Shown here in pieces: positions 51,990-61,107 of a stretch of 64,000 bases of DNA. The stretch is taken from positions 26,630,001 to 26,694,000 of the forward strand of contig JAYKYS010000004.1 of NCBI GenBank assembly GCA_036924285.1. The letters are read 5' to 3'. Numbering within the stretch: the first letter of the stretch is position 1; every line of letters starts with the position of its first letter. The position numbers and the translations under genes are program-made. Source of the stretch: Asterella californica (Eukaryota; Streptophyta; Marchantiopsida; Marchantiales; Aytoniaceae). The notes beneath the pieces were generated by a model. The model was not told the origin of the DNA. It did no database searches and saw only the letters and a program-made list of their open reading frames with translations.

Positions 51990-54900
51990 CTATATACATC
52001 GAGGACAAACCCACCGTCCAGTAGGAACTACACTGAGAGGTGGAGTCAAACATGACATGTGCCAACCTCTCGAACAACCATCACACACCAACATACGGGC
52101 TGCTCCACCAGCAGACCCACACAACATACACCTCAAGCCCGCGCGTACAACTGCTAAGCTTGGGTCAACGGTACCATCAATGTTGGGAAGATGACATGGC
52201 GCGCAATTACGCACATGGTCCTTCCACACAACACCATCACGGCCCTCTAACATGAGTACTCCAGAAGGTAACACCTCACGCACTCGTAAAATAGTGCGCC
52301 CTGCGATCACGTCCAACGTCGTCGGTGCAGTCTGCTGTAGATAGATATAATCGCCAGGATGAAACCTGCGAATCGACGGCCGATAACCTCCTCCTCGGAT
52401 AGTCGCATACCGCAACGTGTCTCTATGCTGGGCAATCGGTAGGTTCTCAAAAGCCATAGGCATAACTCTCCGAAATGTCTCTGCTCGTTGAGAACATGCT
52501 CTCACCCACATATCCGGGTCATCAAGGTCCAGCACCTCAGCAGAATCACGACGAATGGCCGAAGGTAGATCTGGATCTCGGCCATACAATAAGAAATACG
52601 GTGAGAAGGAAGCCAAAGACGCTTGTCGGCTAAAACGGTAGCCCATAGCCAACCATGGTAACTGCACATCCCAGTCTCCCAAGTGGCCCTTCTGCAAGCC
52701 ATACTTGCGCAATCCTCTCTTCACCGTCTGAACTACCCTCTCCGCCAAACCATCCGCCTCAGGATGATCTCGAGATGTAGTTCGATGATCAATCAGCGCC
52801 TGATCACACAAGGCCTGAAACTCACCAAGGAACTCTGTACCTTGGTCTGTCAGCACTTCAGCTGGTGCTCCAAAACGACTCAGCACTCGATCTAAGAACG
52901 CATACGCTGTCCATTCACTCGCCTTGTCTGGTAATGCCACCAACTCAATCCACTTGGAGAAGTGCTCCATCATCACCAACACATACCGGTGGTGACGTAC
53001 GGTCAACGGTAAAGGTCCCGCAAAATCCAAACTCCAACGGTAACCCAACCCCATAATCGGTAAGGGGTGTAACTGTGGAGTAGGAGCATTAAACGATGCT
53101 CGTACTCGATCACAAACCACACATCGTGCGACAAACTGTTGCACATCGATGTGCATACCACGCCACCAATACTGTCCTTGGAGTAAGCTATGTGTACGCT
53201 TCACTCCAAAATGTCCCAACTCCTCATGGGCATGTCGTACTAACTGTGCCCTCTGGGATGGATGTGGCACTATTCGTACCCTTCCATCACCCCACACGCG
53301 AAGTACATGTCGTCCTTCTCGTCGAAATCTCTTCGCTCGTTGAAGAACACGATCCCGCTCCTTCGCACTTACTGTGCCTACTACCACACCAGTGCGTAGA
53401 TACTCCATCACGGTCACATCATCATGGATATCCCGCTGATCTGGAACACCATCTCCACCTTCAGGATCTGGAGACTCGTCATCTACTCTCTGACCAGAGA
53501 AAGATACGACTTGGCCCTCCATACTAGAGTTCATGGCCAACACACAAAGAAAGGCAGATGCATGCCACCCTGGCACTATCTCCTCATCAACCTCGTCATG
53601 CCATCGAGCCCCAGTCTGATCCTGCTGACTCGTGCACAGGTTGCGACTCAACCCATCGGCATCTAGGTTTGCAACTCCAGGTCTATGTACTACCTGGGAG
53701 TCATACTCCTGTAAGATCAGAGCCCATCGTGCAAGCTTCCCTGTAAGCTTATCGGACTCCATCAACCACTTGAGCGGCTGGTGATCAGTGATGAGAGTAA
53801 AGGGGTTCCCAAACAGATAACATCGAAAGTGTGCAACAGCCCACACTGCCGCCAAACACTCTCCCTCATACGAACTATACCTCGCCTCCGCTGAATTATT
53901 GGAACGACTGACATACGCCACCACGAACTCCTTTTTCTCATCATCATGCTGAGTAAGCACTGCTCCAAGTCCCAACATACTCCAATCGGTGTGCAGTTGG
54001 AAAGGACGCCCCCTAACGGGTCTCCTCAAGATGGGAGCAGATGTCAACCTATCCTTGAGCTCTACAAAAGCTCGCTCCTGCTCATCTCCCCACTGCCACT
54101 CCTGGTCCACCTTCATCAGCTTGGTCAACGGCTTCGCAATTGCACTAAACCCTTTCACGTATCGACGATAGAAGTTCGCCAAACCAACAAATGCTCGAAC
54201 TCGACTCACATCTGTGGGGCGTGGGATACGTGCAATAGCCTCAACCTTCGTCTGTTGAACACCCAATCCACCTGGATAGATGGTGTGGCCCAGATACTCT
54301 ATCAACTCCTGGAAGAACTTACACTTCCCAGGGTGTAACTTCAACCCATGAGCTCTCAACCGCTCAAACACATCCCGTAAGTGTCTCTCGTGCTCCTCCA
54401 CTGTAGCACTATAGACTAAGATGTCGTCAATATAACATCTGACAAAATCCAATCCTGCTAGGATTCTGTCCATCACCCTTTGGAACTCAGCAGGGGCGTT
54501 CTTCAACCCAAATGGTAAGAACCGCCACTGATACAAACAATCCTTGCCGTGAGAGTCAATTCCCCAAAATGCTGTCTTGGACTTATCTTCTTCTCTCACT
54601 GGCAACTGATGATACCCTGCTCGAAGATCCAAAGTACTGAAGACCTTCACATGCCCCACTGCATCAAAGATCTCCTCAGGTGTCGGCATGGCATACTTAT
54701 CGGACTTCGTCTGCCGATTGATAGGACGGTAGTCTCCACACATCCGCCTATCCGTGTAGTTGCCATACATATCCTTCTTGGCTGGCATAACTGTGGCAGA
54801 TGCATACTCTCCATGCGACATCTCCACCAACCCAGCCTCCAACAAGTCTTGAGTCCGACTCTGGATCAAGGCTCTCTCCATGTCACTGTACCTGTAAGGA

Positions 54901-55085
54901 CGTCGAAAGATTGGCGTGTCATTAGCCAAGTCGATCCGTATACCAGGCCCCTTCAAGGTACCCAAATCCTTCATACTGAAGGCAAAACAATTCTTGTAGC
55001 TCTTCAGGAATCTTTGGACTCTTCGTCTCTCCTCTCCTATAAGCTTGGGTCCGATCTCCGGCTCCCAAGTATCCTCTGTCACCAT
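51990..55085 (-). CDS. Gypsy pol: reverse transcriptase, RNase H, integrase, PHD finger
   Basis: 1,031 codons from the ATG at 55,085. Reverse transcriptase: FSTLDLRAGYHQLPV (149-163), FLPFGLKNAPAEFQRVMD (189-206) and catalytic YIDD (218-221). RNase H: D367, E407 and D434 (TDH). Integrase: zinc motif H620, H625, C655, C658, and catalytic D687, D747, E782. After the integrase comes a basic region and then a C-terminal PHD finger at 984-1031: C986-x2-C989, C1001-x2-C1004, H1009-x2-C1012, C1027-x2-C1030, with the usual Trp two residues before the last Cys pair. PHD fingers commonly bind histone H3 tails, so here it could steer integration, as chromodomains do in chromoviruses. The frame is intact. 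The same frame continues upstream through a UAG and a UGA into gag-protease-methyltransferase, so pol may be made by readthrough. Confidence 0.95.
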   Translation of the reverse strand: MVTEDTWEPEIGPKLIGEERRRVQRFLKSYKNCFAFSMKDLGTLKGPGIRIDLANDTPIFRRPYRYSDMERALIQSRTQDLLEAGLVEMSHGEYASATVMPAKKDMYGNYTDRRMCGDYRPINRQTKSDKYAMPTPEEIFDAVGHVKVFSTLDLRAGYHQLPVREEDKSKTAFWGIDSHGKDCLYQWRFLPFGLKNAPAEFQRVMDRILAGLDFVRCYIDDILVYSATVEEHERHLRDVFERLRAHGLKLHPGKCKFFQELIEYLGHTIYPGGLGVQQTKVEAIARIPRPTDVSRVRAFVGLANFYRRYVKGFSAIAKPLTKLMKVDQEWQWGDEQERAFVELKDRLTSAPILRRPVRGRPFQLHTDWSMLGLGAVLTQHDDEKKEFVVAYVSRSNNSAEARYSSYEGECLAAVWAVAHFRCYLFGNPFTLITDHQPLKWLMESDKLTGKLARWALILQEYDSQVVHRPGVANLDADGLSRNLCTSQQDQTGARWHDEVDEEIVPGWHASAFLCVLAMNSSMEGQVVSFSGQRVDDESPDPEGGDGVPDQRDIHDDVTVMEYLRTGVVVGTVSAKERDRVLQRAKRFRREGRHVLRVWGDGRVRIVPHPSQRAQLVRHAHEELGHFGVKRTHSLLQGQYWWRGMHIDVQQFVARCVVCDRVRASFNAPTPQLHPLPIMGLGYRWSLDFAGPLPLTVRHHRYVLVMMEHFSKWIELVALPDKASEWTAYAFLDRVLSRFGAPAEVLTDQGTEFLGEFQALCDQALIDHRTTSRDHPEADGLAERVVQTVKRGLRKYGLQKGHLGDWDVQLPWLAMGYRFSRQASLASFSPYFLLYGRDPDLPSAIRRDSAEVLDLDDPDMWVRACSQRAETFRRVMPMAFENLPIAQHRDTLRYATIRGGGYRPSIRRFHPGDYIYLQQTAPTTLDVIAGRTILRVREVLPSGVLMLEGRDGVVWKDHVRNCAPCHLPNIDGTVDPSLAVVRAGLRCMLCGSAGGAARMLVCDGCSRGWHMSCLTPPLSVVPTGRWVCPRCI

Positions 55086-55343
55086 GCTAGAGGTAGAAGA
55101 CGAAGTCGTTGACTGCTATCTTGCAGCCTCTGGAGCAGTTTCCTTCTGCTCACCACCAACAACCTCCACCGCTACTGTGTGTAAAACTTCTGCAGTTCTA
55201 GCTGCAAACTCCACACTCTCTCCTATGACATCCCATGATGTCCAAGGATGACGAACTCCACGTGCCTCGCCCCCAGCCTTTGTCTCCACCGACCCGGTAG
55301 GCAAAGAGCTCAAGAGTGCTCGAGCAGTAACACCCGTCGATCA
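55086..55343 (-). other. In-frame linker with two stop codons
   Basis: The frames upstream (59,102-55,341) and downstream (55,085-51,990) are the same. Between them stand UGA at 55,343-55,341 and UAG at 55,118-55,116, separated by 74 sense codons. The UAG is followed by CAGUCA, which fits the CARYYA readthrough context known from tobamoviruses. The UGA is followed by UCG, not a known strong context, and may be a mutation or a true end of the first product. Confidence 0.8.
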
Positions 55344-58300
55344 CATCCGACGCTGCTCAGCCAATCCAAGGCTAACAATCCATGTCAAGCAATTCAAGTC
55401 CATTGCTTGACCCAATACTTGACGACGTGAAGCCTCCGACACCGAAGCTACTGCCGTTGTACCCGTAGCGAAACCCATCGCTCGCTCTCTCTCATCGGCA
55501 TTGGGCTCCACCAACTGCCGTAATTGAGCATCCCACACAAGCCCAGGTCCTCCATCTCTGTAAGCATGTGACGCTGGAAAGCTTACCAATGTGGGTAACG
55601 CTACCATGGGCCGTCCCACTAGGTTCACCACTGCCATGGGTGACCTATCGACGACTCTCACTACTTGAGATCGTCGTCCTGCATCCAAGATGCTATCAAC
55701 CGTGAGGTGCGCTGGTCGTCTCACTCCATCGTGTGCGCGCTTAAGCACCTCTCTCGGTAACAAGTTCGTCCACCACAACCGTGGACGATGTGCACGAGAT
55801 CCCACTCTCGCTGCATCCAACAACACTGCTGGTCCAACCCAAGACAGCACTTGGTGCACACTCGCCATCATATGTGTACGAGCATCACCCAACAAAGGAA
55901 CGTTCTCCAAGATGTACGCTGGAGAATCCACCTGATGCATCTGGAGATGTCGTAAGATTCGTAACATCTCCCAGAACATCCTAGATCGCGGGTCATGTAA
56001 ACCCTGACCTCTTCCTGCACGCGTGTGACCTTGACATGGCCATCCGGCTATCACCAAGTGAATGGTGCCCACAAACGTGAGATCCTGCGCCCCCAGCAGC
56101 GAAATATCCGACGGTAATGCTTGCTGGTATCCTCTAACAGCTGATATGGGCAACAACTCAGGATATCTCTGCACCAAACGTGTCACATGTCGCAATGAGA
56201 TGCGTCTCGCAATCTCATCTCTCTCCACATACAAGTATCGCTGTACTTGTATACCTGCTTGCAATACCGCAGCCAAACCTGTGCTGATCCCTCCAAACAG
56301 CTCCAGCACACATACACCTTCCTCTGGATACTGCCACACAATGGGAGTCGTATCCAACGGTGATAAGGTCACAGGGCCAGTAGCAGGAACAACCATTTGT
56401 TCCTCTACTGGTGGTACAAAAGCTTCACTCCAAGCCTGTTGTACCAACTGATCAGCATACTGCTGCAACTCTCCACTCGAACTCCAGAGTGGAACATCCA
56501 AGGCAGATGGTACTAACGTAGACATGCTAGGCATGTCCTCCACCTCCTCATAGATCGGAGTATCCTCCGCATGGGCATTGCCCTCCAACATCTCGCCCGG
56601 CCAGGTGATGACCGAACTGAACCCTGCAACAGATGCCATCGTCCCTGGTGTAGGCTCCGTCGTCCCAACTCTAGCACTGAACCGCACTGGTAAGCGGCTC
56701 ACTCGTCCCTCACCGGACTGCCAACCTGGTCTGTAAGATGCTGTCTCTGCCCAATAGTCAATCACGAACCCCATAGGGTATAACACAGCACCTCCCACCA
56801 ATACATCATAAGACTCTGCGGCTGTAACAATGGCCTTGGCCTTCACCATAGAGCCATCCGTGGGGTGATCTGGCCGAACTCTCACCGTCAACATCTCCCG
56901 TGTCATGTGTAGAGCCGTACCTCCTGATCCCCCTAGAGATGTCTGCAACTGGAATGGACATCTCTCTATCTCGGACTTCTTCAGACCCAAACCAATACAC
57001 GCCGCCTTTCCCAACATTAACGGTTGGGCTCCAGAGTCTAACAAGACCTTCTGGGGTCGATACACTTTCCCTGAAGGTGCCACCAAACAGAAGATACCAC
57101 TTCTGTTGTCCAACAACACCACACCTGGTGCCAAACTAGCACGGTCAATCGCCGGCCTAGCTGGTAACTCATCTAACCTAGCAGCCGCCGCTTGCCAAGT
57201 ACCACTGGTAGCTGTCCTGATCCTCGACTCCATGGACACGTCTACCGTCTCTCGCTGAACTACTTCAGCACTAGAGGTAACTACATCCTCGCTCTCACTG
57301 AGCGTGGCCGCCAACTGGAACACTGGAGCCAAGTTGACTCCCAATGCCCTCATATCCGTGGCTGAGAATAGTGGAGCTCGCAAAACTGCTGTAGCCGCCC
57401 CCAACATCGGGTTCGACGTCGCATCCACAGACGTCGAAGGTGGACTCACATCACACCCACTCCTGGATGTCGATGCCTCCAACTCTACTGCACCATCTGT
57501 AGGTCGTTTAGGAACCATAGATGTGGTCCTCAACGCCTCCGATAACGTGAACGATTGGGGAAGCCTGGCTTGTCTACCAGCCTCCCCGCGTTGTGGATCC
57601 AACTCCACTGACGCACCTCGTGGCTCAGAGGCACGCACTGCACCTCTAGTCACTGCTGCAGATGCCTCAATCTGCGCCACACCAGCCATGAAGTCGAAGT
57701 CACCTCCTTCTCCTCCATAAGACGTGGAAGCCTCTGTTCCACCTGATCTCCGCTGAGCCATAGCCATACTAGCTATCCTCTGCTCCAACTGCTCAATCCG
57801 AGCAGCCATACCTGCTTCCGACGTTGTAGCAGGCGGTGGACCGACCGGTCCTCTCCCAGGTGCTGGACCTCTACCTCCAGCTCGACCACCACGGCCTCCT
57901 TGAGCTCCTCCGCCTCGTCCACGATCAGCCTTCCCTTGCCGCAACTCGGGATGGAGATCAAAACAACGGTCACTACTGTGACCAGGTCGTCCGCAATGCT
58001 CACATTGCCTAGGTACTGCTTGAGACGTCCCTGATGTCCCTGACGTCTCATAACCTCTCCTCTGTGGACAGTCCCTCTGCTGATGAGGACCATCACACGT
58101 CCAGCAAGGACCCACTTGCTGCTGACTAGAGAAGGACGGCATGGGCTTCTGCCCACCAGATCCTCCTACACCTCCCTGCGATCGTGACTGCTCTGCACGA
58201 TCCTTACCACCACCACCACCACGCTGTTGCGTAGCCTGTGATCCTCGAGAAGAGGTGGTCGCTCCATGTGGTGTCTCCTTGCTGAACCCAGCAACCACCA

Positions 58301-59102
58301 CCCTCTCCTCCACCATGTTGAGCTCAATCCGCTCAGCCAGACTAAAGACAACCGCCAACGTCGGAGCGGTATCTCTAAGAAGAGTAGCATCTCTAACTCT
58401 CCTATGCAGCTCCCGGTCTAGTATCCCATACCAGAACTGGACTGCCTGTGCTTCCGTCACCCCTTGGGTAACGCTGATCAACCGCCTCATGCGAGTAAAC
58501 GCCTCGCGTAGGCTCTCTCTAGTCTTCCGCTGGAACTCCTGCAGACTCCTCAACTTGTCGGTCCGCACACCCTGATAGTTCTTCCTCAAACATTGGAAGA
58601 ACTGAACCACAGGGTTAAACCCTGGTGGTATCCCGCTCACACTACCACCTGCTCCACTACTTGTGGATGCACCGGTAGTAGGTACTCCGCCACCTGTGGC
58701 TGCACCACTACTACTGGCACCCGAACTCGCAGGTGCTACGCCTCCCGAAACTGCGCCAGTAGTGATAGAAACGTAGTTGGGAGACCAATGTTGTCTCCAC
58801 ACTGTAATCTCGCCTGAACTCATGATAATCGTCCATCGGCGGTCCCTCCAAGTGCTGGAACAAACCCTTCCACGCCATGAAGGGTGTAAACAGCTGTGGG
58901 TTCCGCATCTGCTGCAGATCGCACCAACTGTCGAACTCCTGGATGAAGTCATCCAGCTCAATGGTACCAACTGTACCCGAGTAACGTCGAGGCCCCTTCG
59001 TGGCCCCATAGATCTCGTCCATGTCCCACAACAACGGTGTTGCGACACTAGACTCACCACCAGAAAACGCGCTGTCTGCGTCTGACTCGTCCTCTGGAAC
59101 AA
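55341..59102 (-). CDS. Gypsy gag-protease-C5 DNA methyltransferase polyprotein
   Basis: Open frame of 1,253 codons; the first 100 or so are probably out of frame for gag. Gag-like region at about 155-275 (VVQFFQCLRKNYQGVRTDKL...). Zinc knuckles C333-x2-C-x3-H-x4-C345 and C367-x2-C-x4-H-x4-C380, then an RGG-rich stretch. Aspartic protease with LLDSGAQPLML (D689-S-G). A C5-cytosine methyltransferase domain covers about 925-1253: motif I LELFGGISTG (933-942), E960 (motif II), motif IV GWPCQGHTRAG with catalytic C1023, motif VI ENV (1066-1068), motif VIII SRAHRPRLWWTN (1102-1113), motif X near 1226-1240 (RQVLGQAMDL). Motifs run I to X, so it is not derived from plant DRM enzymes, whose motifs are circularly permuted; SRAHRPRLWW resembles Dnmt3-type motif VIII. 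All key residues are present, so it could be active. It likely acts on nuclear DNA, perhaps the element's own copies. Confidence 0.93.
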   Translation of the reverse strand: MFQRTSQTQTARFLVVSLVSQHRCCGTWTRSMGPRRGLDVTRVQLVPLSWMTSSRSSTVGAICSRCGTHSCLHPSWRGRVCSSTWRDRRWTIIMSSGEITVWRQHWSPNYVSITTGAVSGGVAPASSGASSSGAATGGGVPTTGASTSSGAGGSVSGIPPGFNPVVQFFQCLRKNYQGVRTDKLRSLQEFQRKTRESLREAFTRMRRLISVTQGVTEAQAVQFWYGILDRELHRRVRDATLLRDTAPTLAVVFSLAERIELNMVEERVVVAGFSKETPHGATTSSRGSQATQQRGGGGGKDRAEQSRSQGGVGGSGGQKPMPSFSSQQQVGPCWTCDGPHQQRDCPQRRGYETSGTSGTSQAVPRQCEHCGRPGHSSDRCFDLHPELRQGKADRGRGGGAQGGRGGRAGGRGPAPGRGPVGPPPATTSEAGMAARIEQLEQRIASMAMAQRRSGGTEASTSYGGEGGDFDFMAGVAQIEASAAVTRGAVRASEPRGASVELDPQRGEAGRQARLPQSFTLSEALRTTSMVPKRPTDGAVELEASTSRSGCDVSPPSTSVDATSNPMLGAATAVLRAPLFSATDMRALGVNLAPVFQLAATLSESEDVVTSSAEVVQRETVDVSMESRIRTATSGTWQAAAARLDELPARPAIDRASLAPGVVLLDNRSGIFCLVAPSGKVYRPQKVLLDSGAQPLMLGKAACIGLGLKKSEIERCPFQLQTSLGGSGGTALHMTREMLTVRVRPDHPTDGSMVKAKAIVTAAESYDVLVGGAVLYPMGFVIDYWAETASYRPGWQSGEGRVSRLPVRFSARVGTTEPTPGTMASVAGFSSVITWPGEMLEGNAHAEDTPIYEEVEDMPSMSTLVPSALDVPLWSSSGELQQYADQLVQQAWSEAFVPPVEEQMVVPATGPVTLSPLDTTPIVWQYPEEGVCVLELFGGISTGLAAVLQAGIQVQRYLYVERDEIARRISLRHVTRLVQRYPELLPISAVRGYQQALPSDISLLGAQDLTFVGTIHLVIAGWPCQGHTRAGRGQGLHDPRSRMFWEMLRILRHLQMHQVDSPAYILENVPLLGDARTHMMASVHQVLSWVGPAVLLDAARVGSRAHRPRLWWTNLLPREVLKRAHDGVRRPAHLTVDSILDAGRRSQVVRVVDRSPMAVVNLVGRPMVALPTLVSFPASHAYRDGGPGLVWDAQLRQLVEPNADERERAMGFATGTTAVASVSEASRRQVLGQAMDLNCLTWIVSLGLAEQRRM

Positions 59103-59212
59103 CCGACGGTAATGGTGTAGGTAGTCGGTACCTCACCCCACTCCGTGTATACCCACTGTCCGAGAAGTCCCCACCAGAACCTCCCGAGAACTCCGTGATG
59201 AGAGAATCCCGC
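58711..59212 (-). CDS. Gag N-terminal frame
   Basis: A second minus-strand frame, shifted by one base from the main polyprotein, reads plausible gag: an acidic Ser-rich part (PEDESDADSAFSGGESS), then LDDFIQEFDSWCDLQQMRNP and FMAWKGLFQHLEGPPMDDYH. It stays open upstream to a stop near 59,212. No ATG is seen before the one at WDMDEIYG, so the start is uncertain. Gag appears to pass from this frame to the main one between about 58,710 and 58,800, either by a mutation or by a frameshift. Confidence 0.6.
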
Positions 59213-59935
59213 TAAGACACTCCCCAACCGGAATGTCGCAATCTCCGTCACCACCGTAACCACCACTTGCCTAACCTCGCTCCTACTGAGCTCACCTATC
59301 CCCTACTAGGACGGTCAAGGTAAGGGCAACCTGTACCTGCCATCACCACAGGCAGCCTCTCACGGTCTGTTGGTCGTCACTCCAACCGCACCGTGAGAGA
59401 GACAAAGATAGTCTGACTGGTCCGCAACTCCAGCCTCACTATCGACAGCACACTGGAGTGAACTCACTCCGGAAATCAAGCGCCAACACAAGCAAACGCG
59501 GCGCACAAACAGGAAGCAGAGTATGGAGGGGTTCCAACCACAAGAAGTCCAAACGATAACCCTCCACACTCAAACATTCACATAAAGAGAAACCCAGCCC
59601 CACCCGGACTGACGACTCCTTGTCGATGACCACATGCACAATATATGGTCACCAACAGTCGTAACTGACACTGGAGGTCACTAACTAGATGTCCACACCT
59701 CTAGTAGCTCCAAAAACATCCACGTGGTAGCTCTACTAGCTCACCCAAGACAACTGCCACCAATTGCCTCCATACGCGCCTCTACGGTGTAGGCAAACAC
59801 TACCACAACTATAGCTTCCCCCTAACACTGTGGGGTCGCCCTACCACTCCTCTAGGGACGTGCGAGAAGGTCTCCTACTACCTTATACAAGTCCATAAGT
59901 ACTTGCACGCATCCCTGTAGGACACCAAGAGCTAT

Positions 59936-60012
59936 TGGTCTAGTGGTAAAGCCAAAGCTAAGACTACAGAGTCAGGAGTCCAGGTCCAGGAATAGTGTTG
60001 GGATGGGTGACC
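59936..60012 (+). promoter_or_regulatory. RNA polymerase III-like motifs
   Basis: On the strand opposite the element, TGGTCTAGTGGTA (59,936-59,948) matches a tRNA A box, and GTTGGGATGGGTGACC (59,997-60,012) matches the internal control region and 3' half of plant 5S rRNA (AGGATGGGTGACC). No complete tRNA or 5S gene is present. This may be a remnant of a pol III-derived element captured in the leader. Confidence 0.4.
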
Positions 60013-60086
60013 AGCTGGTTTTACCCTTCTCACACACCTGAAGCTTGGATACCTCTCTCACGCACGCCAGCAAGCTGGCTTGCGGC

Positions 60087-60150
60087 GGGCGCGGGCTCGG
60101 GCTCGGGCTCGGGCTCAGGCTCAGCTCCGCTCCGCTCCGCCTCCGCACTC
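60087..60150. repeat. GC-rich hexamer run
   Basis: GGGCTC repeats pass into GCTCCGCTCC/TCCGC repeats. It forms the left edge of the tandem-repeat zone in the leader. Confidence 0.8.
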
Positions 60151-60164
60151 TCGCACTCCGCTCT

Positions 60165-60460
60165 CACGCCTCCGCACTCACGCACCTCTGCTCCTCGAAG
60201 CCTCGACACTCCACACCTCGACACTCCCGCTCACTCTCCGCTCCGCTCCGCTTGAAGTAGAGTAGAACAGGTACACACACACCAGAAGAGGCTCGAATTG
60301 CAGAAGATTGCACACGCCTCCGCAGTCACGCACCTCTGCTCCTCGAAGCCTCGACACTCCACACCTCGACACTCCCGCTCACTCTCCGCTCCGCTCCGCT
60401 TGAAGTAGAGTAGAACAGGTACACACACACCAGAAGAGGCTCGAATTGCAGAAGATTGCA
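60165..60460. repeat. Two 148-bp tandem repeats in the gypsy leader
   Basis: CACGCCTCCGCA starts at 60165 and again at 60313; the units are almost identical (one visible change, ACTCA to AGTCA) and end before GATTGCACC. Tandem leader repeats are common in gypsy elements and may affect transcription or packaging. Confidence 0.9.
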
Positions 60461-61107
60461 CCAAAACAGCCTCCAAAACAGCGAAAACAGCTTGCGGGTG
60501 CACACGGGTGACCAAAATCTGACGTAAAACAGCAAGAACCTCCAAATCCAACCCGAACACCACCAAAACAGATTCGCAAATGCACCACACACACTTCGCG
60601 GATGCACACACACACAAAACAACTACTAAACTCGAGTTTCCTCACGAAATTGAGCCAAAATCTGACGTAACTAGCCTTTTAGTGCTTGCGGGTTTCACGG
60701 CAGCGAACTTCGACATGCCATAACTTCTTCAATCCTTGGCCAAACTCCACGAAACTTAGTGCGCTAGAATCGTCTCTCCAATGCGCTCCCAAAGAGTCCA
60801 CTCCGGCCCGACATTGACAAGTATTTCAGCTGCTACGCCCAAACGCGCAATCCGGCTCCAACAACACACTTCAAGAACATTCCGCAAAATTTCTACAGCG
60901 CTTCCGCATGACAGAAATCTCCACTCGACCCCAACAACAGCAAATCGATCTGTGACAGCAATGTAGCACGGCGCCCACACACCTCGATCACAGCTCCAAA
61001 CAATCAACCACGAACAACAACGCCCGAAGATACCAGCGGACGATTTCTGATTTCAGATCTGCGAGCTCTTACTGAACTCCGCCTCGACCTGCACTGAGTT
61101 CTTTGAG

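Larger units (their letters stand above)
59220..61107 (-). other. Gypsy 5' leader
   Basis: Nearly 2 kb between LTR and gag without a convincing ORF. It holds the tandem repeats and the GC-rich run listed below. CCAAAATCTGACGTAA occurs twice (about 60,512 and 60,656). No clear primer-binding site directly follows the LTR module. A TGGTATC match lies near 61,030-61,036, about 70 bases inside, with no further match to the initiator-Met site. Confidence 0.6.

Noticed and set aside
53946..55112. Several plus-strand ORFs of 60-187 codons under the gypsy pol gene
   Set aside because: They are shadows of the long conserved minus-strand frame and lack protein-like composition or domains.
55344..56330. 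Methyltransferase domain considered as a host DRM or CMT gene fragment fused by chance
   Set aside because: It is in frame between protease and pol with no stop, lacks introns, its motifs are in canonical order unlike DRM, and it has no chromodomain insertion as in CMT.
61020..61045. TGGTATC match as the primer-binding site of the gypsy element
   Set aside because: Only about seven bases match the initiator-Met tRNA complement and it lies about 70 bases from the LTR end; kept only as a remark.
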